From assembly GCA_019426215.1 (NCBI GenBank), contig CM033403.1, positions 1,431,001 through 1,495,000 of the forward strand: a DNA stretch of 64,000 nt, in the 5' to 3' direction. Origin of the DNA: Buddleja alternifolia. Its lineage: Eukaryota; Streptophyta; Magnoliopsida; Lamiales; Scrophulariaceae. The notes below the pieces were generated by a model. It saw nothing but the letters and a program-made list of their open reading frames with translations. It was not told where the DNA came from and searched no databases. Position numbers and translations under genes: made by a program. This document shows, in pieces, positions 24,360-35,291 of this stretch; positions within the stretch are counted from its first letter, which is position 1; each line of letters opens with the position of its first letter.

Positions 24360-26423
24360 ATAGAGATATACAGAAATTCATTAACAAATTGTAGGGTTGC
24401 TACACCAAGAGATTAAGTAGTACGTATGTTGGGAAATTTTTCCTTAGCTAAATCAATCTAATAATCTAATAGAGCTTATATCACAATTAAATAGCATAAT
24501 TGGTTGGACCGTGTGCCTTAATCACTTCTCCACATTACTTTCTCCCCTTATTTGGTGTAATTTACCTTAGTTAATTACCTTGTTTGTTAATTAGTTTCAT
24601 CAACCTTGTTAACCTATCGATTTAATTTAGAAATGAATAATATAGTAGTTTTGGTTCTTAGATTATAGGAGTCCCAGTAGAAATGATATAAGCCTGGACC
24701 TACAATTCACCTTATTACTAGACGATCGAGTTCTCTTGATAGAATTTGATGTGTTACTTACCCGAATCCAAAAAAAAATAACAATCTATTCCTCACACCC
24801 AAACCACATGGCCCCACCCCCTTACACCATTAAATATGCTATATATGTATATATATATCATATATGTATGCAGCATATCCTCATCAGACATCATAGCACA
24901 CAAGTATCAAGTACGAAGTATCTATGTTTGTTCTATATCTTCAATTTCTCTCTCTCTAAACCTTTTCAATTATTTTAAAGATGCCCATGTTCTATTTGTT
25001 AGAATTCTTAAACCAAAAAAAAATAAAAAAATCTTGAACTAAAATTTAGAGTAACCCATGAAATATATAATAAAAGATGAAAATTGAATTTTAGAGATTT
25101 GTGTTCAAACAATCCAATATTTTCTTAGTCTTTGAAATGAGAAATCTATACATTGTCATCACCCAAAATTTTGATTCTTGAAAATGTAAAGTTTTAATTC
25201 TTTCTTGAGTGGAAGTGTAGAACTGTGTGATATGAAGGGAAAATGTGAAGAGTAACTTGAGAATTGTGAAATAGATTGAAAAAGTCAAAGTCCTTTTTTT
25301 AAAAAAGTAAAAAATTACATATTAATTATATAAATTGACTAAGAAGTAAGGCTACCGGTTGTTTCAGATTTTACATCATTAACTAATTTTCTTTTATAAT
25401 TTTTTAAATAAGGAAATTTGAGTAATATTTTTTTTTTGGTATAAAATTTTGAGTAACATAGAGGATAATTTTATCATTTTTGAGGAGGTGAAAATAGATA
25501 TTTTGAAAATTTTATAGATAGTAATAAAAAAGAATAAAAATTTGAGGGGTTTTGGCTCCATCTTCATTTCTAGTTACTCATGTAGATTTGACTTTATCCT
25601 AGTTTCTGAGTAGAGATCACGAGACTAAAAAGGTGTCAAACTATTCGTAAAAATTCAATAGCAATACTAATAATAATCCATTTTTCAAGAAAATTTTAGA
25701 TTTTTTTAAGAAAAATTGAGTGTAGCATTTCTTTGAAAATATTTTTAATTAGTAGATATCAAACAAATGCATTTTTGATAAAAAAAAATCTTTGAAAAAT
25801 TGAGAAGTAGAAAATGGTGTGTCATCCAATCGGGGCCTGATTTTCTTTTCTCGTTTAAGTAGAAGTGTAGAACTGTGTAATATGGAGGGAAGAAGTGAAG
25901 AGTAATTTATTAATTGTGAAATAAATTGAAACAGTCAAAGTCCTTTTTTTGTTAAATAAAAAGTTACATATTAATTACATAAATTAACTAAGAAGAACGT
26001 TGCCTGTTCTTTCAGATTTTACATCATTAGCTAAATTTGAGTGTTTTTTACAACGAATTTGAGCAAACATAGTTATTGTTTTTGTCATTTTTGAGGAGGG
26101 CAAAAATAAGATATTTTGAAAATTTTATGAGTAATAATGAAAAAAATTAAAAATTTCAGGGGCGCAAAACTCCCCTTACCGTCCTGCCTTGAAGTTGGAG
26201 TTAATAATAGTAGAGTTGATAAAATGTTTTCAACAAAAAACATTTGTTTTCGTGCAACGCGAGGTCCAACAAAATAACAATTAGTTATAAAAAGTAGTAA
26301 TTATGATATAATCGCTCAGACGTGCATACACGTAACAATATATACCGTCAATGAAATACTACTCTCATATGTCTAATATAATAGCTAGCTAACTCCTCCA
26401 AGTTCAAAAGCCGCAGTGCAATT
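24360..26423. other. AT-rich intergenic DNA with direct repeats
   Basis: No gene is supported. It holds a diverged direct repeat of about 150 bp (25205-25350 versus 25862-26010, core 'agtgtagaactgtgt' to 'acatattaatta'). It also holds part of a Tourist-like MITE (about 25665-25846), whose relative lies at 56808-56963, and a block at about 25559-25682 that recurs in PARG intron 1 at 27015-27145. The PARG promoter should lie in the last few hundred bases; I see no distinctive element there. Confidence 0.6.
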
Positions 26424-26656
26424 CTGGATTCTAGGAATGATATTCTGCCGTTTTTGCCGCTAATCCTCCGTTCTGACGCCTTCTTATGGCTGTCGGCAGT
26501 GGAGGAAGCCTTAATGTTACTGTCTAAAGGACCGATTCACAGCAACGTCAACTCCGGTAAACTCTTTCCCGTCGCCATTGCTGACCTACGCAATTCTCTC
26601 CGATTTCCCTCTCTACACCTTCCACCTCACTCGGCTTCGCCTCCTTCTTCGACCAT

Positions 26657-28070
26657 GTACGCTCTGAGCATGCCTTTTCTTTCTTTCTTTAAGCTCGAAT
26701 TTCAGTGTAATTTCCTTCTTTTATTTATTTCATTCTGTTTAGTCATTGAAGTTAATAGTTCTTGTCAATTTGGATTGATTATATATACCGTTATCTTTCG
26801 CATATTCTGTTTTGATCATATTTAATTGCTTTGGTGTCCTCATTTATCCATTCGTACACATAGTCAAATGTGAGTGAGTTCTTAAGTTTAGAAATGAGAC
26901 TGATTAAAGTAATCCAAACAGTCATGAATTCGAGGATTTATTTTGATTTTATAGCACTATATGAACATTTTTCATTTTTTTCGGTTACCTGGTTGATTCA
27001 TGTTAAGTGGTTTTGACTCCCATCTTCATTTCTAGTTACTCAGGTAGATTTGACTTAATCCTAGTCTCTGAGTAGGGAGGGATCACGAGACTAAAAAGGT
27101 GTCGAACTATTTGTAAATTCAATAGCAATACTAATAATAATCTGATCTGACTTACCTTGATGTTGAAATTGTTGTGGATTGGAGGGATCCTCTTTGACTT
27201 GATTTATTTGTAACTATTAGCTACAATAAACTGCAACTCTGTCTGGCTACTTGACCGTTGGAATAGTAGTGCTATAAGGCAATAACAGGTAGTGATTTCA
27301 TCTTTCCTTTATGTCGCTAAAGGCATGAATTGAGACGAGTGGAGAAATGGTTCTGCCCTATTATATGTTCTGTTTTTACCTAATTACTGTAAAGTACATA
27401 TAATGCCTTGTTGAGACTTTTCAATTGTTTTCGCTTTAGTTAATGAGTAAGGCTGAGGCTGAGAAATGGTTCGCAGTCGTAGTTCCACAACTTGCTGATT
27501 TGCTGTTGAGATTGCCAACATTGTTGGAGACCCACTATCAGAATGCAGGTATCTTTAACGGAATGGAAACGGGTCTTAGATTATTGGAATCACAACAATC
27601 TGGCATTGTATTTCTTAGTCAGGTAATGTGGAGTGTGTATACTCACTTTCGACTAGTAAATCACCAATTTCAACTCCATATATTGTTGCTTAGTTAAATC
27701 TTATTATTTACCAGAGTAATTTACAGATAACAATAGTTGTATCTGATATTTATGATATAGAATGTGGAATATGCGTAAACAATTTCTTCTTTTACGTTAA
27801 ACCACAATCTCTGAGTATGATCAGGTTGTATGCTTGTTTCAGGAATTGATTGCTGCTCTTCTGCTTTTTTTTTGCTTGTTTCCAACAACTAATAGAGGCG
27901 CCAAACGTCTTCCAGATATCAACTTTGATAATTTGTTTGTGTATGTTTTCAACCTATTTTTGTATTTTCAGATTCTTATACGTCTCCCAAGGCAAAACAA
28001 ATTTTTCCTGCTCTCTTTTCTGTTTTTCTGAGGCAGGAGGGCCTCTTCATGCTCTCTTTTCTGTTTTCAG
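26657..28070 (+). other. PARG introns 1-3
   Basis: Intron 1 (26657-27439) starts GTACGC and ends CTTTAG. It contains a roughly 110-bp block (27015-27145) shared with the upstream intergenic DNA at 25559-25682. Intron 2 (27623-27842) and intron 3 (27941-28070) have canonical ends (GTAATG...TTTCAG and GTATGT...TTTCAG). Intron 3 ends in a small tandem duplication of 'tgctctcttttctgttttt'. No other features were seen. Confidence 0.65.
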
Positions 28071-28265
28071 GTGTCTATATGAGCATTACAGTGTGAATCA
28101 GGAACACAAAACAAAGTGCATTATTCACTATTTTGAGAGGATATGCCAGTGGGAAATGTCTCGTTTGAGTGAAAAGTTCTGCTTTTGGAGAACAGCCCAT
28201 CTAGCATTGTTTACCCAGAGGCTGATATCTGGAGCAAGTCCGCTGTTTCTCTCTGCCAGTTGAAG

Positions 28266-28875
28266 GTAATGAATGAGCAAATCAACCTGTTATGAAATGT
28301 TTGAAGTTTTTTTGGATCACATGTCCAATTCCTAACTGTGAAAAACTTGATTTACAACATTTTCAAACCATATTTATGATACAATCTCCAAATACAATTC
28401 ATTCTGTGAATTCTCTCATTCCCTAAAATACCAATCACTTTGGCCTTAATTGGTTGGCATGCTCTTTTCCCAAAAATCAATTTTACCAATAAAAATCTCC
28501 AAAACATGTGGTTGGTTGGTATACTACCAAATTTTCTTTTAAAAAAAAATCTCTCCCTACTTCTCACCTACCCTTTCTCTCTCCTATTTTTTTTTTAAAA
28601 AAAATCTCTCTTTCTCTTAATACCTCTCACCCATCCGGCCCCACCTTCTCTCTCCTCATTTTCTTTTTTAAAAAAATTTCTCTCTCTTAATACTATTTTC
28701 CATACTTCATATAAAAAATCTCTCTCTCTCTTAATACCCCCACCAATCCGGCCCCACCTTCTATCTCATCATTTTCTTTTTTAAAAAAAGTTCTCACTCT
28801 TAATACTATTGTTCATACTTCGCATAATACTATTTTCAAAGTCTTCATTTTCTTTCCCTTTTGTATATGCTATTT
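28266..28875 (+). other. PARG intron 4 start: pyrimidine-rich tandem DNA
   Basis: No gene. About 28550-28800 is a diverged tandem array of roughly 100-110 bp, with cores 'aatccggccccaccttct' and 'ctctctcttaatac' separated by T-runs and A-runs. At 28442 the sequence 'ggccttaattggttggcat' is the inverted match of 31371-31393, a possible outer transposon end. Confidence 0.55.
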
Positions 28876-30548
28876 GGAAAAATTGCAATTTTGGTATCGT
28901 AGGATAAGATAGTTCGCAAATAGTACTACATTTTTCACTTTTCTCACTTTTGGTTCCAAATATGTTTTTTTTTCTCACTTTGGGTACCACCGTTAGTAAT
29001 TTGACGGATTTTGACATGTGCCTTGCACATGTCCGTTAACTTTTTGGAGCTTCTCGGCTATGCAGATAGCTGTGCGCGTCTTCACGAGAAAATTCGTAAA
29101 TCATTGTAGAAAGCTCGAATTCATGAACCATTTTCTTCCCATTAAACTAGACACATAGGGCTATCCACACATATATCGCACATAATCAGGAGACGTCTAG
29201 AACAAAGCAGTTTTGTATTCAAAATTAGCTAAAAATCTATCGGCTGTGCAAACAGCTATGCGCGTCTTCACAAGAAAATTCATAACTCATTGTAGAAATC
29301 GGATTCATGAACCGTTTTCTTTCCATGAAACTAGACACATAGGGCTACCCACACATATATCGCACATAATCAGGATACATCTAGAACAAAGCAGTTTTGT
29401 ATTCAAAATTAGCTAAAAATCTGTCTGCTGTGCAGATAGCTGTGCGCGTCTTCACGAGAAAATTCATAACTCATTGTAAAAAGCTCCGATTCATGAACCG
29501 TTTTCTTCCCATGAAACTAGACACATAGAGATATCCACACATATATTGCACATAATCAGGAGACATCTGGAACAAAGCAGTTTTGTATTCAAAATAAGCT
29601 AAAAATCTGTCGGCTGTGCAGACAGCTGTGCGCGTCTTCACGAGAAAATCCATAACTCATTGTAGAAAGCTCGGATTCATAAACCGTTTTCTTTCCATGA
29701 AACTAGACACATAGGGCTACCCACACATATATCGTACATAATCAGGATACATCTAGAACAAAGCAGTTTTGTATTCAAAATTAGCTAAAAATCTGTCGGC
29801 TGTGCAGACAGCTGTGCGCGTCTTCACGAGAAAATTCATAACTCATTGTAAAAAGCTCAGATTCATGAACCGTTTTCTTCCCATGAAACTAGACATATAG
29901 AGATATCCACACATATATTGCACATAATCAGGAGACATCGATAACAAAGCAGTTTTGTATTCAAAATAAGCTAAAAATCTGTCGGCTGTGCGCATCTTCA
30001 CGAGAAAATCCATAACTCATTGTAGAAAGCTCGGATTCATGAACCGTTTTCTTCCCATGAAACTAGACACATAGGGATATCCACACATATATCGCACATA
30101 ATCAGGAGAAGTCTAGAACAAAGCAGCTTTGTATTCAAAATAAGCTAAAAATCTGTCTGCTGTGCAGACAGCTGTGCGCGTCTTCACGAGAAAATTCATA
30201 ACTCATTGTAGAAAGCTCGGATTCGTGAACCGTTTTCTTTCCATGAAACTAGACACATAGGGCTATCTACACATATATCGCACATAATCAAGAGATGTCT
30301 AGAACAAAGCAATTTTTGACTCATTTGACCGTGTATTTCCCTCCAAATCAGCCCCAAACGGTATATTTTCCCCAAAAAACCAAAAGTTAATGGACATGTG
30401 CCATGCACATGTCAAAATCCATCAAAAACCTAACGGCGGTACCCAAAGTGAGAAAAAAAAAATTTGGTACCAAAAGTTAGAAAACTGAAAAGCATGGTTC
30501 TATTTGCAAACTTGCCCTATCCTACGGTACCAAATTTGCAATTTTTCC
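28876..30548. mobile_element. MULE-like non-autonomous element with long TIRs
   Basis: A 1673-bp element. The left terminus GGAAAAATTGCAA...TTTGG (28876-29046) matches the inverted right terminus (about 30372-30548) over roughly 170 bp with moderate divergence. It is flanked by TATGCTATTT (28866-28875) and TATGCTGTTT (30549-30558), a 10-base duplication with one mismatch. Long TIRs and 9-11 bp duplications are typical of Mutator-like elements. It encodes no transposase; the interior is a 186-bp tandem array. Confidence 0.75.
29054..30312. repeat. 186-bp tandem array inside the MULE-like element
   Basis: Nearly seven units start at 29054, 29240, 29424, 29610, 29796, 29982 and 30156, with periods of 186, 184, 186, 186, 186 and 174. 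Each contains 'cggctgtgcagacagctgtgc', 'gaaactagacacatag' and 'cacataatcagga'. Units 2 and 4 share 'ctacccacaca' and 'ggatacatctagaac'. Units 3 and 5 share 'agagatatccacac' and 'atattgcacataatc'. A two-unit (372 bp) block was therefore duplicated. The 174-bp unit lost 12 bases at its start. The array matches nothing else in the window. Confidence 0.9.
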
Positions 30549-30558
30549 TATGCTGTTT

Positions 30559-31542
30559 TATTCAATATTTTACATATAAGTTATTATTTTTTTTACCAAT
30601 TTAATTAAGATAATAAAAATTGATTTTGGGCATCACTCGTTACTACTCCTGAAGTACCCTGAAAAAAAATGGAATTAAGGCATCTCTCATTTCATATTGA
30701 TTGGTTAAGAATGTTGAAGGCTTGAAGCTTTATACATCACACATGCATTTAAGCTCTAACCAAAAGTTGCTTTAATTTCTTACTGTATCAACATAAAAAA
30801 CATCAACGTATGCATGGAGCTTTTTTATTTTTATTTTTTAATAATTACAGTAGCAATTACTATATAAATTGATTTTATTATAGTGTTGTGCAAGGTTGAC
30901 CAATTTTTGTTGTACCGTAAACGAAGATATTTTAGCAAACTCATTTAATTAAATCTTGGATATCATTATACGATTTTTCTACTAAAATGAAATTCAATAT
31001 TCGATCGATTTATTAAAAAAGAAAAAGTTTAAGAAAATAACATGTGTTTTACGAAAATTCACATAGAAAATAATAAATTATTATAATTTATTAATTCAAT
31101 ATATTTATAAAAATAGTTATAGAAGTATGAGATACACCATCCAAAACATTTTCTTCAAAATTATCTATAAATACAACCAACTTTCTTACACCAACCTCAC
31201 AAAAAATGTCACATCAATACTTTTTCTCACAAAAAAAACATATCACATCAAACATAATCATTACATTTTTTTCTCTAAAAAAACTCATCCAAACACACTA
31301 TTCACCCCATATTTCTTATCTCTAAAAATATTCTTTCTCACTTTTATCATGAATTTTTTTTCTCCGAGACGGATATGCCAACCAATTAGGCCCTTTCTTT
31401 TCATCTTTCTCTTTCTTCTTTGTTAGGTCATCTACCTACCACATATTATTTCTCTCCCCTCTATTTTATATATAAAACATAATGAACCATCATAACACAA
31501 GTTAATAATAATTTTATATCCTCATTATCAAATTCTATATTA
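30559..31542. other. AT-rich intronic DNA
   Basis: No gene is supported. This is AT-rich sequence between the MULE-like element and the nested Helitrons, with pyrimidine-rich stretches at 31140-31440. Apart from the possible right end of an outer TIR element at 31371-31393 I see no structure. Confidence 0.5.
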
Positions 31543-32300
31543 CTAGTCAGCGTAGCACACTCTTCGCGTGTGCAAAAAATGAAAAAGTTAAAATTATTCT
31601 TGAGTAAAAACAATTAAATAATTAATATAAAATAAATAATTTTATTTTATTTTTTAATAAGCATAAATAAATAAAATATGAAGGAAAAGATAAATACATA
31701 TGAAAGAAAAGATAAATGAGGGGGGATGGGAAAAAGAACGTGTATAAGAAGTAGTGAGGGAAGTAAGGAAATACTAGTTGGCGTAGCACACTCGATGCGC
31801 GTGCAAAAAAAGAAAAGTTTAAGAAAAATCTCCAGTGAATCAATTAATACATAATAAAATGATTTGATATTAGTTTTTTCAAATAAGGATTAAATAAATA
31901 AAATATGGGAGGAGAGATAATAACAGGACAAAATAAGGAGAAAAATAAAAGTACGTGTATGGAGGATAGAGAATGTGAGAGAAATAAGGAAGATGGAGAG
32001 AGAAATGAGAAAAAAATAATAAAAAAAAGAAAGTGAATATTTGAAATAATTTATAAAAGTAAAAACTACTTGGACACTTGTCAAATTTCAAGAGGCAAAT
32101 TGGCTTCACCAAAATTTGGCAGTCCAAGGTCGTTTTTCGAAGGATCTCATGCTTTATATAATAGTATAAATTAGGAGAGAGGGAGAAAAATAATTATTTT
32201 GGACACTTGTCAAATTTTTAGAATAGAAATGACTTCACCAAAATTTGACAGCTCGTGGTTAGTCTCGACTACTCCCACTTTATATAATAGTAAGTATAGA
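31543..32300 (-). mobile_element. Non-autonomous Helitron, outer of a nested pair
   Basis: Minus orientation. The 5' end is TCTATACTTACTATTATAT (forward 32300 downward), preceded by A. The 3' end is CTAG (forward 31543-31546), followed by T. Just inside the 3' end, 'gcacactcttcgcgtgtgc' (31555-31573) forms the terminal hairpin. There is no TIR and no duplication, as expected for a Helitron (A|T insertion). Length is 758 bp including the inner element. It encodes nothing. Confidence 0.75.
31774..32170 (-). mobile_element. Non-autonomous Helitron, inner of a nested pair
   Basis: Same family and orientation as the outer element. The 3' end is CTAG at forward 31774-31777, with hairpin 'gcacactcgatgcgcgtgc' (31786-31804). 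The 5' end, at forward 32170, reads TTTATACTATTATATAAAG on the minus strand, so TC has become TT. Subterminal stretches such as 'ggacacttgtcaaattt' and 'cttcaccaaaatttg' appear in both elements. It is inserted A|T within the outer copy. Confidence 0.75.
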
Positions 32301-32519
32301 TTAAATGATCAACTTTATAATTTGACAACACTAACTTCACATGCGCCCTACTAGAAGTGATATATGACATAAAATCTGACTCATTCTGAAAATAAGACCA
32401 AGTATGTTCTTCATCCAAAGACATTTTCATTTCCAAACAATGATCGACTGAATCTTTTCAACACCTTTTCCTAGACATTCCTTCACATGTATTTAAAAAT
32501 GAATACAAATGTAGCCTGT

Positions 32520-33083
32520 TGTTAGGAATCAATACGCATAAACGAAATTAAAATGAAAAATTAAAGCAAGAAAACGAGACAACGATTTACATGGTTCGGC
32601 CAAGAATGCCTACGTCCACGGACCTATGCTAGAGAGATATTATTTCTTTGTTTGAAATGCAATTACAAGAGGATAGAGTGTGTATAATTCTATTCTTTTG
32701 ATATACAACTCTTGCACTACTTAGTATATAACAATATGAAGATATATATAGGCAAAGAAGAACCAAAAATGTGTCCAACCATGATGAAAAACGCGTCTAA
32801 AACGCGTCGAGTCATCAAAACAGGTGTCAAGAGCCTTGTCTGGGACAATCTGCCATTTTGTGCCGCGGCACAAGTCTTGATGCCGCGGCACTTGGCCAAG
32901 AATTTCCTTCGTGCCACGGCATGGTCTTGATTTTCCCTGGTGCCGCAGCATGGCCTTGATTTTCCCTGGTGCCGCGGCATGGCTTGAAAATTCTAGTGCC
33001 GCGGCACGCTTTTCCAGTGCTGAAATATTCCTTTCTTCTTCTTTTTGATCCATTTGATTTGTCTCCACACTTGATACCCATCA
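32520..33083 (-). mobile_element. Copia C (Tork-like) 3' LTR
   Basis: A 564-bp LTR, forward TGTTAGGAATC...TACCCATCA, which on the minus strand is TGATGGGTA...CCTAACA. The partner is at 37085-37626. The flank CCTGT (32515-32519) pairs with CCTAT (37627-37631), a 5-bp duplication with one mismatch. The minus-strand polypurine tract AAGTGGGAGAT is at about 33084-33094. The LTR holds repeated copies of the palindrome GTGCCGCGGCAC. Confidence 0.88.
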
Positions 33084-33185
33084 ATCTCCCACTTGGAGAC
33101 CAATCTCAAAATTGAAGACACAATCCCGATCATAACTTCATCAATTGAATCCACTTTCTCTCTCTAGCAAAAGTCGGCCTCCTCA

Positions 33186-34291
33186 TTACATAAACTCGAG
33201 GCCCACTGAGGTCATGCAAAACCTCAGTTTCTCGGTGGTCACCCCCTTTGTCAACATATCCACCGGATTCTTCGTACCAAGCACCTTCTTCAACTCCAAA
33301 GTCCGATCATCAATCATCTCTCGGATATGATGATACTTCAATTGAATATGCTTCGTTCTTGAGTGAAACACCGGATTCTTTGCCAAACAAATGGCACTTT
33401 GACTATCACTATGAAGTGCACAATCCCGTTGCTCCTTGTCAATCTCCCTCAGAAAATTCTTCAACCAAACCATCTCTTTACCTGCTTCTGAAATAGCAAT
33501 GTATTCGGCTTCGGTTGTGGAGAGTGCTACACACTTTTGTAGCCTAGAAGTCCAACTTATAGAAGTGCCTTCCAAAGTGTAAATGTACCCCGATGTACTT
33601 TTCCGACCATCTTGATCACCACCTAAATCCGCATCCACGAAGCCCTCTAAAGTGATACTACTTTCAAAAAACACAAGCACATCCTTGATGTATCCCTTAA
33701 ATACCTTAGTAGCCACTTTACCGCTTTCCAATGCTTTAATCCCGGATTAGCCATATACCTACTCACAACTCCCACTGCATGAGCTATATCCGGCCTTGTA
33801 CACACCATTGCGTACATTAAACTCCCAATGGCAGAGGCATAAGGTACCTTTGCCGTTTGATCTTGCTCCTCCTTAGTCTTAGGTGATTATTCCCTACTCA
33901 ATTTGAAATGACTCCCCAAAGGGGTACTTCTAGACTTTGCATTTGTGATTGCAAATCTAGCAAGTACCTTTTCAATGTACTTCTCTTGAGTCAACTTGAG
34001 ACTCCCACTCGACCTATTTCGAATGATCCTCATTCCGAGAATTGTATTTACAACTCCCAAGTCCTTCATCTCAAATTCGGTAGACAGTTGCTTTTTCAGC
34101 TTATCAATTTCTTCCATGTTAGATCCAACCACTAACATATCGTCCACATAAAGCAACAGTATGATATAACAATCCCTAAACTTCTTAAAATAGCAACAAT
34201 GATCCATTTGACACCTAGTATATCCAGTACTAGCCACGAAAGTGTCAAACTTCTTATACCATTGTCTTGGAGCTTGCTTAAGACCATACAA
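33186..34291 (-). pseudogene. Copia C: RT C-end and RNase H
   Basis: The minus-strand pol tail, in two main frames. Frame 33887-34291 begins YGLKQAPRQW and has LLYVDDMLVVGSN (YVDD intact), KDLGVVNTILGM and ITNAKSRSTPL. It ends in TAA at 33887-33889, very likely from CAA. Frame 33186-33731 carries RNase H: EGFVDADLGGDQDGRKSTSG, WTSRLQKCVALSTTEAEYI, HSDSQSAICLAKNPVFHSR and KNPVDMLTKGV. Between them the conserved stretch with AHAVGVVSRYMANPG is readable, and a single extra T in a T-run near 33665 causes the frame change. The damage is light, so this is a relatively young copy. Confidence 0.9.
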
Positions 34292-34318
34292 GCTTTTCTC
34301 TAGCTTGCATACAAGGTT

Positions 34319-35282
34319 TTATTTTTCATTTTCCAGAAAACCTTCCGGTTGAACCATGAAAATATCCTCCTCCAAATCTCCATGAAGGAACGCCCTTTTT
34401 ACATCTAATTGCTCAAGATGCAAATCCTCTGCAGCAACAATACTTAGAACCATCCTAATAGTAGTCAACTTAACAACCGGTGAAAATATCTCATTGTAGT
34501 CAATGTCTTCCTTCTGTTGGAACCCTTTAACTACCATCCTTGCCTTGTACCTTTTACTACCATCTGGCTCATCCTTAACCCAGAATACCCACTTGTTCTG
34601 TAACGCTCGTTTCCCCTCCGGTAACTTAGTCAACCTCCAAGTTTTATTTCTCTCAAGAGAGCTCATCTCATCTTTCATGGCTAGCTCCCACTTAAGAGAA
34701 TCTCCTACACCCATCGCCTCTTTGTACGATTCCGGTTCACCCGAATCAGTCAAAAGTAAATAGTGTAATGAAGGGGAATACCTCATGTTTGGTTTGGGAG
34801 TTCTACTTGCTCTTCTCAAGGTAGGTTGCGGAGTCTCTGGATGTTCTTCAATCCTATTCTCAGTGTCATTCTCCGTAACCTCGTCTAGAGTAATCTCTTC
34901 AAATATCGCCTTTGGTTTCTCATTATCCTCAGTCTCTACTCCAAGTCGATCCTTGTAAAGCACTTTTTCGTTGAACGTGAAGCCTTATGATTTTGTTGTT
35001 TTGGTAATACCAGAACCGGTAGCCAAAACTTTCTCCACCATAACCAATAAAGATGCACTTCTGTGCTTTTGGATCCAACTTATCTCTTTCATCAGAACTT
35101 TGCAGGACATAAGATAAACAACCGAAATTTTTTAAATGCGATAAATTTACCTCCTTTCCAGACCAAACTTCCTCCGGTATTTTGAAGTCCAACGGTACTG
35201 AAGGTCCCCGGTTGATGAGGTAAGCAGCCGTGCTTACTGCATCAGCCCAAAATGTCTTTGGCAACCCGGAGTAGAGCCTCAT
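34319..35282 (-). pseudogene. Copia C: integrase C-end and RT N-part
   Basis: Frame 34929-35282 (MRLYSGLPKTFWADAVSTAAYLI..., then FGCLSYVL and CIFIGYGGESFGYRFW) is the integrase C-terminal part. A frameshift near 34985 leads into frame 34319-34963. That frame has ASRTPKPNMRYSP, KNKTWRLTKLPEG-type wording, the RT motifs WVFWVKDEPDGSKRYKARMV, YNEIFSPVVKLTTIR and LEQLDVKRAFLHGDLEEDI, and stops with TAA at 34319-34321 (probably from CAA) just before the RT catalytic section. Confidence 0.9.
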
Positions 35283-35291
35283 GCTCCTAGC

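Larger units (their letters stand above)
28442..31393. mobile_element. Possible outer TIR element enclosing the MULE
   Basis: The left end GGCCTTAATTGGTTGGCATGC (28442) and right end GCCAACCAATTAGGCC (to 31393) are inverted matches of about 19 bases with one or two changes. The flanks give only a weak CTTT/CTTT duplication. The inside consists of low-complexity DNA, the MULE-like element at 28876-30548 and AT-rich DNA. The ends resemble the MITE at 56377-56963. A chance pairing of two unrelated MITE ends cannot be excluded. Confidence 0.35.

Noticed and set aside
29054..30312. CRISPR-like regular repeat array
   Set aside because: Units of about 186 bp are contiguous without spacers, in a plant intron inside transposon TIRs; this is a tandem satellite.
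31622..32127. Phe/Ser-rich minus-strand ORFs
   Set aside because: They arise from purine-rich DNA inside the nested Helitrons.
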